Under the pieces are notes generated by a model, which was given only the letters and a program-made list of their open reading frames with translations, made no database searches and had not been told where the DNA came from. A stretch of 64,000 nucleotides of DNA from Bacteroidales bacterium UBA5762 (lineage in GTDB: Bacteria > Bacteroidota > Bacteroidia > Bacteroidales > TTA-H9). Below are positions 35,826 through 43,975 of this stretch, one piece after another. The stretch spans positions 53,670 to 117,669 of the forward strand of contig DIEY01000003.1 in assembly GCA_002418865.1 (NCBI GenBank), in the 5' to 3' direction. Position 1 is the first letter of the stretch, and each line of letters opens with the position of its first letter. The translations under genes were made by a program, and so were the position numbers.

Positions 35826-37178
35826 TTAACCAAAAATATACCGAATCATTTCATCCATACGATCTACTGGAATAATTTCCATGTTTTTATTTTGAGCGAA
35901 TGACTTTTTATAGGCAAAACGCGAGATAATCATTTTTTTGAAACCTGACTTTTGTGCTTCTGCTATTCTAACATCGAGACGGGTAGCTGGCCTTATTTCA
36001 CCCGAAAGCCCAATTTCAGCAGCAAAGCATAAATGAAGGGGCAAAGGAATATCTTCTGAAGACGACAGTAAGGCAGCTGATATGGCAAGATCGGCGGCAG
36101 GATCGTCGAGATGAATGCCCCCGGCTACATTCAGAAATACATCTTTACTCGAAAACCTAAATCCTAATCGTTTTTCCAAAACTGCCAAAATCATATTCAT
36201 GCGACGATAATCGAAACCTGTGGCAGAGCGTTGAGGAACACCAAAGCTTGAATTGGCCACAAGCGCCTGCACTTCGGCTAACATCGGCCGCAAACCTTCA
36301 ACAACAGAAGCTATGGCTATTCCAGAAATATTGTCGGAATGTTGAGATATGAGCAATTCGGAAGGATTGGTAATTTCTCTCAATCCATTGGCATTCATTT
36401 CAAAAATACCCAATTCGTTGGTCGAACCAAAACGATTTTTCATGGTACGTAAAATTCGATACCCATGATTGCGGTCTCCTTCAAACTGTAAAACTGTATC
36501 TACCATATGTTCTAATACCTTAGGGCCTGCAAGCGTTCCATCCTTTGTAATATGACCAATTAAGATTACAGGAATATTGGTTGTTTTGGCATATTTTTGC
36601 AACTGTGCTGTGCATTCGCGCACTTGTGAAATACTTCCGGCTGGGCTGCCAATAATTTCCGTTTGCAAGGTTTGAATAGAATCGATAATCAAAATTTGAG
36701 GCTGCAATTGTTCGGCTTGTTGGAAAACTTCTTCAAGTTGTGAATCGGTAAAGATATAACATTGAGAATCATTTTTATGAAGTCTTTCGGCCCTCAGATG
36801 TAATTGAAGCTCCGACTCTTCGCCCGATACATACATAATTTTGTACTGTTTCATATCGAGGGCAACTTGCAGCAATAATGTTGATTTTCCTATCCCTGGT
36901 TCACCTCCAATAAGGATAATGGAACCTGGAACAAAACCCCCTCCTAAAACTCTATCAAATTCGGAAGAATTGGTCGAAATTCTGATTTCTTGAATTGTTG
37001 GAACAGCGTCAATATGAATGGCTTGGTGTAAGCTTGTACTTTTTTTGTTCGTACTTCCCGATCTGCGGATAACTTCTTCTACATAAGTATTCCATTCGCC
37101 ACAAACAGGACAGCGTCCAATCCATTTAGGGGACTCTGCACCACAATTACTACAGAAAAATGTACTTCTGGCCTTCAT
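35826..37178 (-). CDS. radA: RadA/Sms DNA repair ATPase
   Basis: 450 residues. An N-terminal zinc finger (CSNCGAESPKWIGRCPVCGEW), a RecA-like ATPase with Walker A GGEPGIGKST, Walker B QILIIDSIQTL, the RadA-specific KNRFGSTNELG motif, and a C-terminal Lon-like domain (VFLNVAGGIHLDDPAADLAI) are all present. RadA is a branch-migration helicase in homologous recombination. It lies 41 bp after rfaE2 and 12 bp before spoT. Confidence 0.98.
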   Translation of the reverse strand: MKARSTFFCSNCGAESPKWIGRCPVCGEWNTYVEEVIRRSGSTNKKSTSLHQAIHIDAVPTIQEIRISTNSSEFDRVLGGGFVPGSIILIGGEPGIGKSTLLLQVALDMKQYKIMYVSGEESELQLHLRAERLHKNDSQCYIFTDSQLEEVFQQAEQLQPQILIIDSIQTLQTEIIGSPAGSISQVRECTAQLQKYAKTTNIPVILIGHITKDGTLAGPKVLEHMVDTVLQFEGDRNHGYRILRTMKNRFGSTNELGIFEMNANGLREITNPSELLISQHSDNISGIAIASVVEGLRPMLAEVQALVANSSFGVPQRSATGFDYRRMNMILAVLEKRLGFRFSSKDVFLNVAGGIHLDDPAADLAISAALLSSSEDIPLPLHLCFAAEIGLSGEIRPATRLDVRIAEAQKSGFKKMIISRFAYKKSFAQNKNMEIIPVDRMDEMIRYIFG

Positions 37179-37219
37179 ACATTGATGGTGATCGATCAGT
37201 GACCGAAATTACTTAAAAT

Positions 37220-37720
37220 TCAAGAACCTTGTCGTATTTTTTTTTCTATAAAACTTGTTGAATATCCTTGCAGATAAGGAAGAGTTACCACTTCGCCACC
37301 ATTTCCGGTAACTATATCAGCTCCAACGATTTTCTCTGGTTTATAATCGGCTCCTTTCACCAGAATATCTGGCTGAATTAATCGAATGAGTTCTAAAGGG
37401 GTTTCCTGATCGAAAATGATAACCGCATCTACGAATAAAAAACTCGCAAGAAGTAAAGACCTGCTATTTTGATCCATGATAGGCCTCCCCTCTCCTTTTA
37501 TGCGACGTGCACTGTCGTCGGAATTCAATCCAACCGCCAACACATCACCCAATTCAGCGGCACGAGTCAAATAATCGATGTGTCCCAAATGAACCAAGTC
37601 GAAACAACCATTGGTAAAAACGATTTTTAAATTCTTGAATCTCCAGTGAGCCACCAGACGCTGTAATTCGACCGAATCGCTACTAAAGACTTTCTTCTGT
37701 ACTAAATATTCTAAATCCAT
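37220..37720 (-). CDS. rfaE2: D-glycero-beta-D-manno-heptose 1-phosphate adenylyltransferase (RfaE2-like)
   Basis: 166 residues: a single nucleotidyltransferase domain with VFTNGCFDLVHLGHIDYL (the HxGH nucleotide site), VGLNSDDSARRIKGEGRPI, KGADYKPEKIVGADIV and a C-terminal STSFIEKKI. It matches the C-terminal half of HldE/RfaE, which loads ADP onto heptose 1-phosphate for the lipopolysaccharide core. No kinase partner (RfaE1/HldA) is in the window. It overlaps the end of the flippase-like gene by 38 bp, which implies translational coupling. Confidence 0.9.
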   Translation of the reverse strand: MDLEYLVQKKVFSSDSVELQRLVAHWRFKNLKIVFTNGCFDLVHLGHIDYLTRAAELGDVLAVGLNSDDSARRIKGEGRPIMDQNSRSLLLASFLFVDAVIIFDQETPLELIRLIQPDILVKGADYKPEKIVGADIVTGNGGEVVTLPYLQGYSTSFIEKKIRQGS

Positions 37721-38723
37721 ACGAAACTTTATTATTAACGGGTAAAATAATCAATGATAATAGACCGGCAATGACAAGCATTACGGTTTGTGTAGCCCAT
37801 AATAACCATCCCATGGCATAGCCGATGATGGAACTAATGCCATAAATAAAGAGGGTTTCGGCAACTATGGCCGGATATACACCTATTCCTCCTTGCACTA
37901 AAATGATTCCTATCGAACCAAAAACCAAAACTGCTAACCCAGCCCCCAAGCTTAAGCCAGAAGTCTCGGGCAAGCTCAGAAATACAATCCACGACATGAA
38001 GAAATAAGCAATCCAAATGAAAAAAGTATGAAAAATAAATTCAAACGGCCGTTTCATTTTAAAAATAGACCAGATGCCGTCCCACATTCCTTGCCCCATG
38101 TCCCTAAGTTTTCGAACAAATTTAAATCGATAGAATTTTCTACGAAAAACAACTAATAAAACGATTAAAAGCACTATAACACCTATAATGGCCCACCTCA
38201 ACATACTAACATTTTCGACCGATCCAAGGGAATTCATCAAGGGTGTATATATTTTTTCATTGACATATTGTCGAATAAGATCAATCTGAAGGATGAGATT
38301 AAGAATAAATAAAAAAATAAAGACGAGCAAGTCGAGAGTTCTTTCGGTAATGACTGTACCAAGCGATTTATTGAAAGGGATTTTTTCGTAGCGAGCCAGC
38401 ACGCCGCAGCGCCCAAGTTCACCCAAACGAGGTAAAGCCAAATTGACAAAATAACCTACAAAAACAGCCATTAAAACATTTGAATATCGAGGTTTATATC
38501 CCATAGATTCCATCAGTATGACCCAACGCCTGGCCCTCGACGCATGACTGGCCAATCCTATACAGATTGAAACAGCTATCCAAAAATAATTGGCGCGACG
38601 AAAAGAAGCAATAATTTCACTTCGTTCTTGAGGGGTGAGGTTACGAACAAAAATCCAAATAAAAAAAACACCAATAGCAAGGAAAAATAAAAAACGAAAT
38701 ACATTCAGTAATTTCTTCCTCAT
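37683..38723 (-). CDS. Lysylphosphatidylglycerol synthase/flippase-like membrane protein
   Basis: 346 residues with about eight predicted membrane helices, starting with LNVFRFLFFLAIGVFFIWIFV. The layout RRANYFWIAVSICIGLASHASRARRWVILMESMGYKPRY, VNLALPRLGELGRCGVLARYEKIPFNKSLGTVITERTLDL and GGIGVYPAIVAETLFIYG matches the UPF0104/MprF flippase-like family (Pfam LPG_synthase_TM). The aminoacyl-transferase domain of MprF is absent. These proteins may flip lipids or export envelope precursors; the substrate is unknown. It lies 2 bp after panD and overlaps rfaE2, so it belongs to the same operon. Confidence 0.88.
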   Translation of the reverse strand: MRKKLLNVFRFLFFLAIGVFFIWIFVRNLTPQERSEIIASFRRANYFWIAVSICIGLASHASRARRWVILMESMGYKPRYSNVLMAVFVGYFVNLALPRLGELGRCGVLARYEKIPFNKSLGTVITERTLDLLVFIFLFILNLILQIDLIRQYVNEKIYTPLMNSLGSVENVSMLRWAIIGVIVLLIVLLVVFRRKFYRFKFVRKLRDMGQGMWDGIWSIFKMKRPFEFIFHTFFIWIAYFFMSWIVFLSLPETSGLSLGAGLAVLVFGSIGIILVQGGIGVYPAIVAETLFIYGISSIIGYAMGWLLWATQTVMLVIAGLLSLIILPVNNKVSYGFRIFSTEESL

Positions 38724-38725
38724 TA

Positions 38726-39073
38726 CTATGTAAGTTGATTATTCTTTCCAGGGAAAATAATAGTGGGTTTAAACTTTTTGGCCTCTTCAAAATCCATACT
38801 GGCGTATGAAACAATAATCACCAAATCACCAATAGCCACCATACGCGCTGCTGCTCCATTAATGGCTATCACCCCACTTCCTCTTTTCCCCTTTATTACA
38901 TAGGTTTCAAAACGTTGTCCATTATTGATATTGTAAATAAATACCCTTTCATTTTCGATGATATTGGCTGCATCCATTAAATCTTCATCAATGGTTATGC
39001 TTCCAATATAATTCAAGTCGGCATCTGTTACAATAGCCCTATGAATTTTCGATTTCAATATTTCAATCATCAT
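38726..39073 (-). CDS. panD: Aspartate 1-decarboxylase precursor
   Basis: 115 residues. The self-cleavage site is in NYIGSITID (Gly-Ser, about residues 23-24), giving the pyruvoyl cofactor on the new N-terminal serine. Other matches are IHRAIVTDADLNYIG, NGQRFETYVIKGKRGSGVIAINGAAARM and GDLVIIVSYA. It makes beta-alanine from aspartate for pantothenate, together with panC just upstream (55 bp). Confidence 0.97.
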   Translation of the reverse strand: MMIEILKSKIHRAIVTDADLNYIGSITIDEDLMDAANIIENERVFIYNINNGQRFETYVIKGKRGSGVIAINGAAARMVAIGDLVIIVSYASMDFEEAKKFKPTIIFPGKNNQLT

Positions 39074-39128
39074 AACACAGTCCTGAAGATAAATTTCACA
39101 ATTAAACCGTAATATAACAGAGAAATCA

Positions 39129-39977
39129 TCATGATGTTTTAAGAAGCATATTGTCGATTAAACGAACTTCACCCAAATACGCGGCTATAAATGCTCTTAT
39201 ACTTTTAGCCTCATCCCAATCTTTGATGGGTTGAAGCGTTGTAGCATCGGCTATTTCGAAATATTCGAGCCTAAATGCTGGATGCTTTTGAAACCTTTGA
39301 ATAATCTCATTCTTTAGATCTTCGACTGGTATTATTCCGGCGTGATCACGCGCAAAAACGAGGTTTTGATATATAAATGAGGCCTGAGCGCGTTCAAACT
39401 CCGAGAGTCGCAGATTGCGCGAACTCATGGCCAATCCATCTATTTCTCTTACGATAGGGCAACCAATAATCTCAATGGGAAGCTGAAGCTGCTCGGTCAT
39501 TTTCCGTATGATTATCATTTGTTGATAATCCTTTTCGCCAAAATAGGCTCGATGAGGATGAAGGATATCGAAAAAGCGACAAACTACTGTAGCTACACCA
39601 TTAAAATGCCCCGGACGATAATATCCTTCCATCACCTCTTCCAAAGGACCGAAAGAATAAATTTCGGTTGGAGGTTTAGGATACATTTCTTCTACACTTG
39701 GTGCAAAAACCACATCACAATGTTGCGATTGAAGAAGCTCTAAGTCTTTATCTAAGTTTCGAGGGTATTTTTGCAGATCTTCAGAACTATTGAATTGTAT
39801 AGGATTGACAAAAATACTAACGATGGTTATGTCGTTTTGTTGAGTAGAAAATTCTACCAATGACAGATGGCCCTTATGTAAGGCACCCATCGTTGGAACG
39901 AATCCAATTTTTTCCCCCTTCGATCTTGCTTCAAGAGAATACTTCTTAGCATCTGCCCGAGTTGTAAGCAACTGCAT
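39129..39977 (-). CDS. panC: Pantoate-beta-alanine ligase
   Basis: 282 residues. The HIGH-like motif is in FVPTMGALHKGHLSLV, followed by VSIFVNPIQFNSSEDLQKYPR, PGHFNGVATVV, YFGEKDYQQMIII and the KMSKS-like region DGLAMSSRNLRLS. It joins pantoate and beta-alanine with ATP to form pantothenate, using the product of PanD encoded downstream. The gene order panC-panD-flippase-radA is familiar from Bacteroidota genomes. It lies 6 bp after the thioredoxin-like gene. Confidence 0.98.
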   Translation of the reverse strand: MQLLTTRADAKKYSLEARSKGEKIGFVPTMGALHKGHLSLVEFSTQQNDITIVSIFVNPIQFNSSEDLQKYPRNLDKDLELLQSQHCDVVFAPSVEEMYPKPPTEIYSFGPLEEVMEGYYRPGHFNGVATVVCRFFDILHPHRAYFGEKDYQQMIIIRKMTEQLQLPIEIIGCPIVREIDGLAMSSRNLRLSEFERAQASFIYQNLVFARDHAGIIPVEDLKNEIIQRFQKHPAFRLEYFEIADATTLQPIKDWDEAKSIRAFIAAYLGEVRLIDNMLLKTS

Positions 39978-39983
39978 CTCGAT

Positions 39984-40514
39984 TTATTTCTGTTTCACAA
40001 TATTGAGCAAATCGGCTTCAGGCCGGTTGGTAAATCTTTCTACTATACGTCCAATTTCCTTACCATTTCTATATAAGATAATAGTAGGAATCTTCTCGAT
40101 ATTGTATTTTTTTATATTGATATTACCAGCTTTTTTGTTTTTATCTACAGCAATCATTTCGAATTTTTCTGGATTAAGTGGGTCATATTCGGCCGTGTAG
40201 AGAACATTTAAAAGACGTGGTATTTCTTCCTGTGTGTCTGAACACCATGTACCCATAATTACTCTGAAAGTAATATCATCTAAGTATGGTTTCAAGGCTT
40301 GTACCAGAGAATCATTGGGTTCATAGTTATGAAGTCCATTATTATAAAAATCCTTGAAAATGTCGGCTTTTAGACCCTCCACATTCACATAGCCAATGTA
40401 GATATCTTCGCCTGTAGTTTCATCTTTAACAACTTGATTGTAAACTTTTTCGTGTTTGCAGCTCATCAGAGTAATCAATACAATTGCCAAACTCCAGAAG
40501 GTTATTTTTTTCAT
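39984..40514 (-). CDS. Thioredoxin-like lipoprotein with single active-site cysteine
   Basis: 176 residues from ATG 40514, which begins a lipoprotein signal MKKITFWSLAIVLITLMSC (lipobox LMSC); a further 13 codons are open upstream. The mature part has a thioredoxin fold: FRVIMGTWCSDTQEEIPR, FEMIAVDKNK and the cis-proline strand KIPTIILYRNGKEIGRI. The redox motif is WCSDT rather than WCxxC, leaving only the N-terminal nucleophilic cysteine. A classical dithiol cycle is therefore not possible; monothiol reduction or thiol transfer is. It sits between nfu (3 bp from the longer reading frame) and panC (6 bp). Confidence 0.87.
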   Translation of the reverse strand: MKKITFWSLAIVLITLMSCKHEKVYNQVVKDETTGEDIYIGYVNVEGLKADIFKDFYNNGLHNYEPNDSLVQALKPYLDDITFRVIMGTWCSDTQEEIPRLLNVLYTAEYDPLNPEKFEMIAVDKNKKAGNINIKKYNIEKIPTIILYRNGKEIGRIVERFTNRPEADLLNIVKQK

Positions 40515-40556
40515 GGTGGTAGATTTTTTACATTTTAATGATAAAGAAAACATAAT

Positions 40557-40814
40557 TTAATCATTTGCAAAATTGACAGCTTCAACCGATTTAATTTCTG
40601 GTATAGCCTTAATCATAGCTTGTTCGACTCCATTTTTGAGGGTCATGATACTGAAAGGGCAAGCGCCACAAGCTCCAACAAGTTTTACGTTGACTTTCAT
40701 ATCGTCGGTAAGATTAAGGAATTCAATATCTCCGCCATCGCGTTGAAGATAAGGACGAATCTGAGCAATGACATTACGAACCTTGTTTTCAATTTCTAAG
40801 TTATTCATAAACAT
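40557..40814 (-). CDS. nfu: NifU-like C-terminal domain protein (Fe-S cluster carrier)
   Basis: 85 residues, only the Nfu domain: VRNVIAQIRPYLQRDGGDIEFLNL, VNVKLVGACGACPFSIMTLKNGVEQAM and a short C-terminus. The CGACPFS motif supplies the CxxC that holds a bridging 4Fe-4S cluster between two subunits. Nfu proteins deliver clusters to apo-enzymes. It is the first gene of the run that ends with spoT. A promoter-like element and a strong hairpin lie directly upstream. Confidence 0.93.
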   Translation of the reverse strand: MFMNNLEIENKVRNVIAQIRPYLQRDGGDIEFLNLTDDMKVNVKLVGACGACPFSIMTLKNGVEQAMIKAIPEIKSVEAVNFAND

Positions 40815-40843
40815 TTGATTTATATTAAATTATATCAATACTT

Positions 40844-40874
40844 GCGGGTCGGAAAAGTTTCTTTTCCGACCCGC
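40844..40874. repeat. Perfect 14-bp inverted repeat with 3-nt loop upstream of nfu
   Basis: Arms GCGGGTCGGAAAAG and CTTTTCCGACCCGC flank TTT. It lies after the M49-like gene and before nfu, both on the minus strand. No U-tract follows. It could be the 3' end of the peptidase transcript or the very 5' end of the nfu leader. Confidence 0.75.
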
Positions 40875-40906
40875 AAAATTACTCCTTTTTAGTAAACTAA
40901 GACAAT
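40874..40906 (-). promoter_or_regulatory. Probable promoter of the nfu-to-spoT run
   Basis: Minus-strand -7 element TAATTTTG at 40874-40881 overlaps the hairpin by one base. ATTG at 40903-40906 is a weak -33 match with a 21-bp spacer. Transcription would start inside the hairpin. Confidence 0.45.
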
Positions 40907-40925
40907 AATTTTGAACGAATTTAAA

Positions 40926-42569
40926 TTAGAGCCCAAGCACCTTTGGCCCTTGTTCGAAAACTATATCCTTGGGGATTCCGGCTTGGGCAACCTTGTCGAG
41001 CGTAGTTTGCATTTTTGGAGGAATATTACCCATATCGGCAATCAATTGTTTGGCCCTCTGATAATCACCATCACCTTGAATCTGAATGATTAAAGCCGAA
41101 AGATCACTAACTGCCTTTTTCATCTTTTCAAAATCTATACTATAAGTGCCAGTAGAAGGATCTATTTTGATGGCTTCATTTTGTAAAAAATAATTAAATT
41201 GAATCATGTTAGCTTTACCGTGGGCACTTGACGCTCCAAACCTAACACTGCGAAAAATACCTGCCAAAAATGTAACATAATTTTCCATAAGATCTCGATT
41301 GCTCATTTCTCCAATAGTGTGCATAGTAGTGATTAAATGCAAACCGGTGATATCGGCCTTGGCCTCTTCAAGCGTACTATAGGTATCCTTAAGAGCTTCT
41401 CTGACATCTACCTTCTCTTTTATAGTTTGATGAACACCAAGACCATGCGCAATTTCATGAAACATTACATTTTCGAAAAATGCATCAAACTTTATATATT
41501 TCATTTGAGAAGGATTGAACACTATACTAGCGATAGGCAACAAAATCCTATCGAATTTGGCCTGCATTGTATTCTTCAGCTGTAGTCTCCGGCTTCCCTT
41601 TAATTTTTGTACTTGTGGATCATTGGGCAGATTAATGGCTATGGTTTTACTGCCGGCATTACAATCGCCAGCGTAATAAATAGCATCATAAACACCCAAG
41701 TCGGAAGTCGAAGCAGGAATTTCAGCCTTATAAGCATCGGGTACTGAAAGCGATTTCTGCAACTTAGGTAATAAAGTGGCAATATGTTGAATTTTGTCAG
41801 TCCATTCTCTATCTTTAACTAATATAAAGCTTTCGAAAGAGGTTTTATATCCAAACAGCTGGTCTTCATAATTCTCAATAGGGCCTATAATAAAATCAAT
41901 GTGATTGTCTTTCATATCCATCCAAGCCAAGTCACTTTCATAATAATTGTCGGTGATTAAGGCTTTAGCCCTAAGCTGCAAATAATTCTTTAAACCAGAG
42001 TTTTCGGCTAAGGCAGCTGCTTGCAATAAGAGAGCCGAGGCTTTGGTTAGCTGCTCTTTATAAGCCACACTATAGGGAACCACAATCAATTGGTTATTTT
42101 CATCCCTTTGAATCAAAGTGTATAAACTTGCTTTTGCAGGATTAGCCAATTTTTCAAACTCTTCAGTAGTCATATCCTTAGGATAGAAATTTGCCCCTAA
42201 TGGCTTCTCACCTATTCCCTCTACAAATGGCTCGTTATTATTGAGTCTATCCCAAGGCCCGTAATTAATCTCGGCAAAACGCCTCGTTAAAGTATCAAGC
42301 TTAGACAATAATTCTTCCTTGTTCCCGAAAGTTTGCAACCAATACAATTCATCCATGATATCGGCAGCTTGGAACAATAAGGGTAGCATTTGTCTTTCCT
42401 TTTCAGTAAGCAGACTTATATCGGTAGTCAGCTTAACTACGGCATATTCTTCAACTTTTTCTTTCATGGCAGCCATTTTTACCTCGTCTTGTTTTGGCTG
42501 GGTTCTGCGGCAACTACTCATCATAATTAGTAGTAACATGCTCATCAACAATATTTTACTTATTTTCAT
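40926..42569 (-). CDS. M49-like (dipeptidyl peptidase III-related) zinc metallopeptidase lipoprotein
   Basis: 547 residues. The signal sequence ends in the lipobox MSSC (near residue 19), so a periplasmic lipoprotein is likely. The zinc site reads FHEIAHGLGVH (HExxH), and about 40 residues later LEEAKADITGL supplies the third ligand (EExxAD), the arrangement of M49 peptidases. Classic DPP III enzymes have HExxxH; this one has the shorter HExxH. The N-terminal half (INYGPWDRLNNNEPFVEG, LGANFYPKDMTTEEFEKL) matches Bacteroidota M49-like proteins. It probably cleaves peptides; the specificity is unknown. It stands alone, with repeats upstream and a hairpin downstream. Confidence 0.85.
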   Translation of the reverse strand: MKISKILLMSMLLLIMMSSCRRTQPKQDEVKMAAMKEKVEEYAVVKLTTDISLLTEKERQMLPLLFQAADIMDELYWLQTFGNKEELLSKLDTLTRRFAEINYGPWDRLNNNEPFVEGIGEKPLGANFYPKDMTTEEFEKLANPAKASLYTLIQRDENNQLIVVPYSVAYKEQLTKASALLLQAAALAENSGLKNYLQLRAKALITDNYYESDLAWMDMKDNHIDFIIGPIENYEDQLFGYKTSFESFILVKDREWTDKIQHIATLLPKLQKSLSVPDAYKAEIPASTSDLGVYDAIYYAGDCNAGSKTIAINLPNDPQVQKLKGSRRLQLKNTMQAKFDRILLPIASIVFNPSQMKYIKFDAFFENVMFHEIAHGLGVHQTIKEKVDVREALKDTYSTLEEAKADITGLHLITTMHTIGEMSNRDLMENYVTFLAGIFRSVRFGASSAHGKANMIQFNYFLQNEAIKIDPSTGTYSIDFEKMKKAVSDLSALIIQIQGDGDYQRAKQLIADMGNIPPKMQTTLDKVAQAGIPKDIVFEQGPKVLGL

Positions 42570-43120
42570 CTGACAGTGAATATTTAAATTGTTCTGCTTA
42601 ATGGATCTAATGCTTTAATTCTCATTATTGTAATTAATGTCAAAATATTGCACATGCATTATTTCTCTCCCGAGAGAAAAGTAGAAGATTTCAATTATCT
42701 AACAAAATTACATGATAATTCTTATTGTAAATACAAAGGGATAAAAATCTTACTTTTTTTAGTCATCTGTGGGCTTGACTTTTCGAAAAGTACGAAAGAA
42801 AAATAACTCAGGAAGTTTGGAAACAAAGAGAGAGAAAACAGGTTCTTGTAGATATCGACAGGAAACAATAAGCGTTAATCAGCGAGAAAGAAAATAGTTC
42901 TCGCAGATAATCGCAGATAAGATCAGCGTCAATCAGCAAGAAAGGAAATTTGCGTCCATCAGCGAGAAAGGAAAGAAAATAGTTCTCGCAGATATTCGCA
43001 GATAAAATTTGCGTCCATCAGCGAGAAAGAAATCTGCGTCAATCAACGAAAATAAAATCAGTGAACCACTTCCTCATCTATAAACAAAAAACTCATTTGT
43101 AGAAAACTAACCAACCCACA
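42570..43120. other. Intergenic region with short-repeat cluster
   Basis: 551 bp without a credible gene between the M49-like gene and trmB. The first 270 bp are AT-rich and should hold the peptidase promoter; the remainder is the repeat cluster listed separately. No terminator hairpin with a U-tract for trmB was recognised. Confidence 0.55.
42841..43065. repeat. Cluster of degenerate short repeats (GCGT-YMATCAGCGAGAAAG type)
   Basis: Five copies of a 19-bp unit close to GCGTCCATCAGCGAGAAAG start at 42872, 42926, 42952, 43011 and 43036. They are mixed with two copies of TTCTCGCAGATA(A/T)TCGCAG starting at 42898 and 42983. The two unit types are partly complementary (TCTCGCAGAT against ATCAGCGAGA), so the RNA could fold into several alternative hairpins. 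The spacing is irregular, and the units are separated by A-rich filler such as GAAAGAAAAT. They are not CRISPR units. Similar dispersed repeats occur in some Bacteroidota genomes, but I cannot check copy number here. Confidence 0.8.
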
Positions 43121-43810
43121 TCATTCCAAAGAACAAGGCATAACTTCCTTGAGCTGGAACTGGAGATAGAGGATTTTGGCACCTTGTGCTAGCCATTGTT
43201 TTTCGTAAAAAGTTTGAACTTCCTTAATATCGCTATGATCTTCAGACGCATAGAGGTCGTAAGTAGAATAAAGGAGTTTATGCCCTTGGGTGGAGATGAC
43301 GTTCAAAGTATATTCAAAAAATGAAAGATTATCGGTTTTAAGATGAATTACATGTTGGGGTCGGAGTATTTTAGCATAAGTTTCGAGCAGTCGAGAAGAG
43401 GTAAGTCGTTGACGTTCTGAGGGTTTATTAGGAAGAGGGTCAGGGAATGGGATAAAGATTTGATCCACTTCTCCAGGGGCAAAAATTAAATCTATGTTTT
43501 GTACTTGAGTTCGGACAAATGCAACATTTTTCAGACCAAGCTGTAAACATTGTCGAGCGCCAATAAACATACGCGCGCCTTTCACGTCAATAGCTACATG
43601 ATTTTTAAAAGGATACTTCATTGCATTAAATACAGTGTATTCGGCCTTGCCGCAACCTACTTCGATAGTAATAGGTGAAGGTTGAGTGAAAAATTCGGGA
43701 TACCACCTTCCCTTTAAAGGAAAACCAGTAATAAGTTCATTATACATAGGTTGAAAAAAATGCGGGAAATTTTTGCTCTCGGCCCAAAAAATCCTTTTCT
43801 TCTTCGCCAC
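43121..43810 (-). CDS. trmB: tRNA (guanine-N7)-methyltransferase
   Basis: 229 residues. The SAM-binding motif IEVGCGKAEYTV (about residue 50), KNHVAIDVKGARM, the catalytic/tRNA-binding loop IFIPFPDPLPNKPSERQRLTS and LKTDNLSFFEYTL are the TrmB set. Pro-Asp-Pro is preserved, although the usual PDPWxKxRH reads PDPLPNKPSERQR. The enzyme makes m7G46 in tRNA. Preceded on the minus strand by -7-like TAATTTTG (43830-43837). Confidence 0.93.
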   Translation of the reverse strand: MAKKKRIFWAESKNFPHFFQPMYNELITGFPLKGRWYPEFFTQPSPITIEVGCGKAEYTVFNAMKYPFKNHVAIDVKGARMFIGARQCLQLGLKNVAFVRTQVQNIDLIFAPGEVDQIFIPFPDPLPNKPSERQRLTSSRLLETYAKILRPQHVIHLKTDNLSFFEYTLNVISTQGHKLLYSTYDLYASEDHSDIKEVQTFYEKQWLAQGAKILYLQFQLKEVMPCSLE

Positions 43811-43975
43811 GATCGAAAATTTAAGTTTACAAAATTAGGCCTTGTCCTCTATTCTCAATACTCACAATATGCTTTATTGTGGTTTCTTATTCTACTTTTA
43901 TATATCAAGATATTGATTCACTAAATTTTAAATTTAATACCTCCAAAAACTGATGCATGCATTATTCAGGCATGA

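Noticed and set aside
42841..43065. CRISPR array
   Set aside because: Units are short (about 19 bp), divergent, irregularly spaced and partly inverted, and spacers of equal length are absent.
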